Shown here one piece after another: positions 34,493 to 36,081 of a stretch of DNA of 36,081 bases; the stretch's first letter is position 1, and each line of letters starts with the position of its first letter. This stretch comes from Prevotella sp. (lineage in GTDB: Bacteria > Bacteroidota > Bacteroidia > Bacteroidales > Bacteroidaceae). A program made the translations under genes and the position numbers. The notes beneath the pieces are model-generated. The model did not search any database. It was not told where the DNA came from and worked only from the letters and a program-made list of their open reading frames with translations. Location of the stretch: the NCBI GenBank assembly GCA_022778905.1, contig JALFRV010000128.1:1-36081 (forward strand), read 5' to 3'.

Positions 34493-35704
34493 TTAACCCA
34501 AATGTAAAGTGTGCCCCATCCGGTCGCGTTTCGTCTGGAGGTATTTCCGGTTGTAGATGTTGGGTTTCACTTCGATAGGGACATTCTCAATGATCTCGAG
34601 CCCGTAGGCTTCCAGCCCGACGCGCTTGACGGGATTGTTGGTCATGAGCCGCATTTTGTGCACGCCTAAGTGGCGGAGCATCTGCGCTCCACAGCCATAG
34701 TCGCGCTCGTCGGGCTTGAATCCGAGGTGCAGATTGGCGTCTACGGTGTCATAGCCTTCTTCCTGGAGCTTGTAGGCCGCGATCTTGTTCATCAGCCCGA
34801 TGCCGCGTCCTTCCTGCTGCATGTAGATGACCACGCCTTTCCCTTCCTTGTCTATCATCTCCATGGCTTTGTGGAGTTGTTCTCCGCAGTCGCAGCGCCG
34901 GCTGCCGAGGATGTCGCCTGTGGCGCATGAAGAGTGGACGCGCACTAAGATCGGCTCATCCGCCTTCCATTCTCCCTTGACCAGTGCGAAGTGTTCCATT
35001 CCGTTGCTTTGCTGGCGGAAAGGTATCAGCCTGAAGTCGCCGTAGGTTGTCGGCATGTCGACTTCTTCGCCCACTTCGATGATCGATTCATGCTTGAGCC
35101 GGAATTCGATCATGTCTTTGATGCTGATCACCTTGACGTCCCATTCCTCCGCCATTTTCATGAGCTGGGGCAGGCGGGCCATGGTGCCGTCGGAATTCAT
35201 GATTTCCATCAGTGCGCCGGCAGGGTAGAGGCCGGCCATGCGGCACAGGTCGATGGCTGCTTCCGTGTGTCCGCTGCGGCGGAGCACGCCGTTGTCCTGG
35301 GCGTAGAGCGGGTTTACGTGTCCCGGCCGGCCGAATGTTTGCGGTGTCGAGGCAGGATCGGCCAGGGCCTTGATGGTCTCTGCCCGGTCGTGTGCCGAAA
35401 CCCCTGTGCTGCATCCGTCGAGCTTGTCGACGGTCACGGTGAATGGGGTGCCGAGCACGGAGGTGTTGTCCGAGACCTGATGCGGCAGATCCAGTTCCTC
35501 GCAGCGGGATATGGTGATGGGGGCGCAGAGGACGCCGCGGGCATTCGTCAACATGAAGTTCACCTTCTCGGCCGTTATTTTCTCTGCGGCAATGATCAGG
35601 TCTCCCTCATTCTCCCGGTCTTCGTCATCGACTACGATCACGAATTTACCGTCTTTGAAATCTTTCACTGCATCTTCGATGCTGTCCAGTTTGAAGTCTC
35701 CCAT
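34493..35704 (-). CDS. ribBA: Bifunctional 3,4-dihydroxy-2-butanone-4-phosphate synthase / GTP cyclohydrolase II
   Basis: The protein makes both precursors of riboflavin: RibB forms dihydroxybutanone phosphate from ribulose 5-phosphate, RibA opens GTP. The 403-residue fusion has the RibB half (1-200; [11 protein letters not shown] at 26-36, [12 protein letters not shown] near 142-153) and the RibA half (about 205-400) with the zinc site [15 protein letters not shown] (Cys260, Cys271, Cys273) and QQEGRGIGL. Catalytic motifs of both halves look intact. It starts 74 bases after the permease gene. No FMN riboswitch was seen in that gap. Confidence 0.97.
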   Translation of the reverse strand: MGDFKLDSIEDAVKDFKDGKFVIVVDDEDRENEGDLIIAAEKITAEKVNFMLTNARGVLCAPITISRCEELDLPHQVSDNTSVLGTPFTVTVDKLDGCSTGVSAHDRAETIKALADPASTPQTFGRPGHVNPLYAQDNGVLRRSGHTEAAIDLCRMAGLYPAGALMEIMNSDGTMARLPQLMKMAEEWDVKVISIKDMIEFRLKHESIIEVGEEVDMPTTYGDFRLIPFRQQSNGMEHFALVKGEWKADEPILVRVHSSCATGDILGSRRCDCGEQLHKAMEMIDKEGKGVVIYMQQEGRGIGLMNKIAAYKLQEEGYDTVDANLHLGFKPDERDYGCGAQMLRHLGVHKMRLMTNNPVKRVGLEAYGLEIIENVPIEVKPNIYNRKYLQTKRDRMGHTLHLG

Positions 35705-35728
35705 ATGTCATTATGTTTTAACGGATCG

Positions 35729-35760
35729 GCTCCTTGGGTCCTGAAGGGACGTGCGGGAGC
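35729..35760 (-). other. Nested hairpin in the permease-ribBA gap
   Basis: An outer 5-bp stem (GCTCC/GGAGC) and an inner 4-bp stem (GTCC/GGAC, loop of five) share the same axis within the 74-base gap. On the - strand no T-run follows, so it is not a simple terminator. It may affect message processing or ribBA translation. Confidence 0.35.
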
Positions 35761-35778
35761 ATTTTCCACCTTATTATA

Positions 35779-36081
35779 TTATGCGTTGCTGTTGATCACT
35801 TTCGTGCGGCTGATGATGTGGCTGTTGGTCTGACGGATCATCTTCAGGTCATTGAGCAGGCGGATGCGGAAGAGCCACATGCGGAAATAGAAGAAGAGGC
35901 CTAATGGCAGCAGGATGCCCGACAGCATGTTCAGCCAGCGGCGCTCGAAGGGTCGGGTGTGTGCCTTGACGGCCAATATCGGGTAGTTGTTGAGCTCATT
36001 GAGCACCACCTTGTCCCGTGTGTTCGAGAGATCGTCGATCACCGACTCCAAGTCTGCATTGATCCGTTCGATCCCGTGGTC
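35779..36081 (-). CDS. LptF/LptG (YjgP/YjgQ)-family permease, 3' end only
   Basis: Only the last 100 codons are in the window; the frame is open to its right edge, so the gene begins beyond it. The final segment has a short periplasmic or cytoplasmic helix (DDLSNTRDKVVLNELNNYPIL), a membrane segment WLNMLSGILLPLGLFFYFRM and the basic tail RIRLLNDLKMIRQTNSHII, which match the C-terminus of Bacteroidota LptF/G-type proteins of the lipopolysaccharide export ABC transporter. Which of the two paralogues it is cannot be decided from this fragment. It probably reads through into ribBA. Confidence 0.82.
   Translation of the reverse strand, partial: DHGIERINADLESVIDDLSNTRDKVVLNELNNYPILAVKAHTRPFERRWLNMLSGILLPLGLFFYFRMWLFRIRLLNDLKMIRQTNSHIISRTKVINSNA

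Noticed and set aside
35705..35778. An FMN riboswitch upstream of ribBA
   Set aside because: The gap is only 74 bases and lacks the conserved RFN sequence blocks.

Overview
The window looks like a chromosome segment from a member of the Bacteroidota, most likely Prevotellaceae. The evidence is two SusC/SusD pairs, a SusC with an STN domain next to an ECF sigma/anti-sigma pair, a PorT-like type IX secretion protein, duplicated exbD, a fused ribBA, and Bacteroidota promoters (TTTG, about 20 bases, TAnnTTTG) ahead of most transcription units. No rRNA, tRNA, CRISPR array, insertion sequence or integrase was seen.

Layout. (1) 1-1020: a 99-residue stand-alone helical-domain protein on + and ribosomal protein L19 on -, converging on a shared terminator. 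(2) 1066-12770, all on -: an apparent peptide or protein acquisition locus. It runs from an ECF sigma factor and FecR-type anti-sigma factor through a SusC with STN domain (interrupted by one in-frame amber codon), SusD, a lipoprotein resembling Peptidase_Mx1 but without HExxH, and a large HExxHxxGxxH metalloprotease. A separately promoted C45-type N-terminal-nucleophile hydrolase follows. (3) 13369-23830, all on +: a pectin (probably homogalacturonan) utilisation locus with a multidomain PL1-type pectate lyase, a DUF4957/DUF5123-like lipoprotein, SusC and SusD. The lyase promoter and the lipoprotein-susC-susD promoter share a 65-base module (50 of 65 identical without gaps) holding a direct repeat at 21-base spacing, which looks like one operator serving both units. 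(4) 24006-26365: a 5'-nucleotidase split into two genes in reversed domain order, then porT on the opposite strand. (5) 26558-26728: a 2[4Fe-4S] ferredoxin, then a gene-poor stretch of about 750 bases. (6) 27479-32966, on -: a TonB energising operon (exbB, exbD, exbD, tonB, a PstS-like lipoprotein, a TPR protein). (7) 33183-36081, on -: aminotransferase, ribBA and the 3' end of an LptF/LptG-family permease.

How the parts fit. The ExbB-ExbD-TonB operon would power the two SusC transporters. One transporter would take up pectin fragments released by the surface lyase. The other, if its amber codon is real, is at present broken; it is of the type that signals its own ligand through FecR to the ECF sigma factor. 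PorT indicates a type IX secretion system, and the lyase ends in a segment that could be a type IX sorting tail.

The items most worth a second look are the shared 21-base-spaced operator, a 28-codon upstream ORF that overlaps the DUF4957-like lipoprotein start by ATGA, a 22-base tandem repeat just upstream of it, the single amber codon in susC, and the apparently dead Mx1-like lipoprotein. All family names come from recognising motifs by eye; no database search was run.
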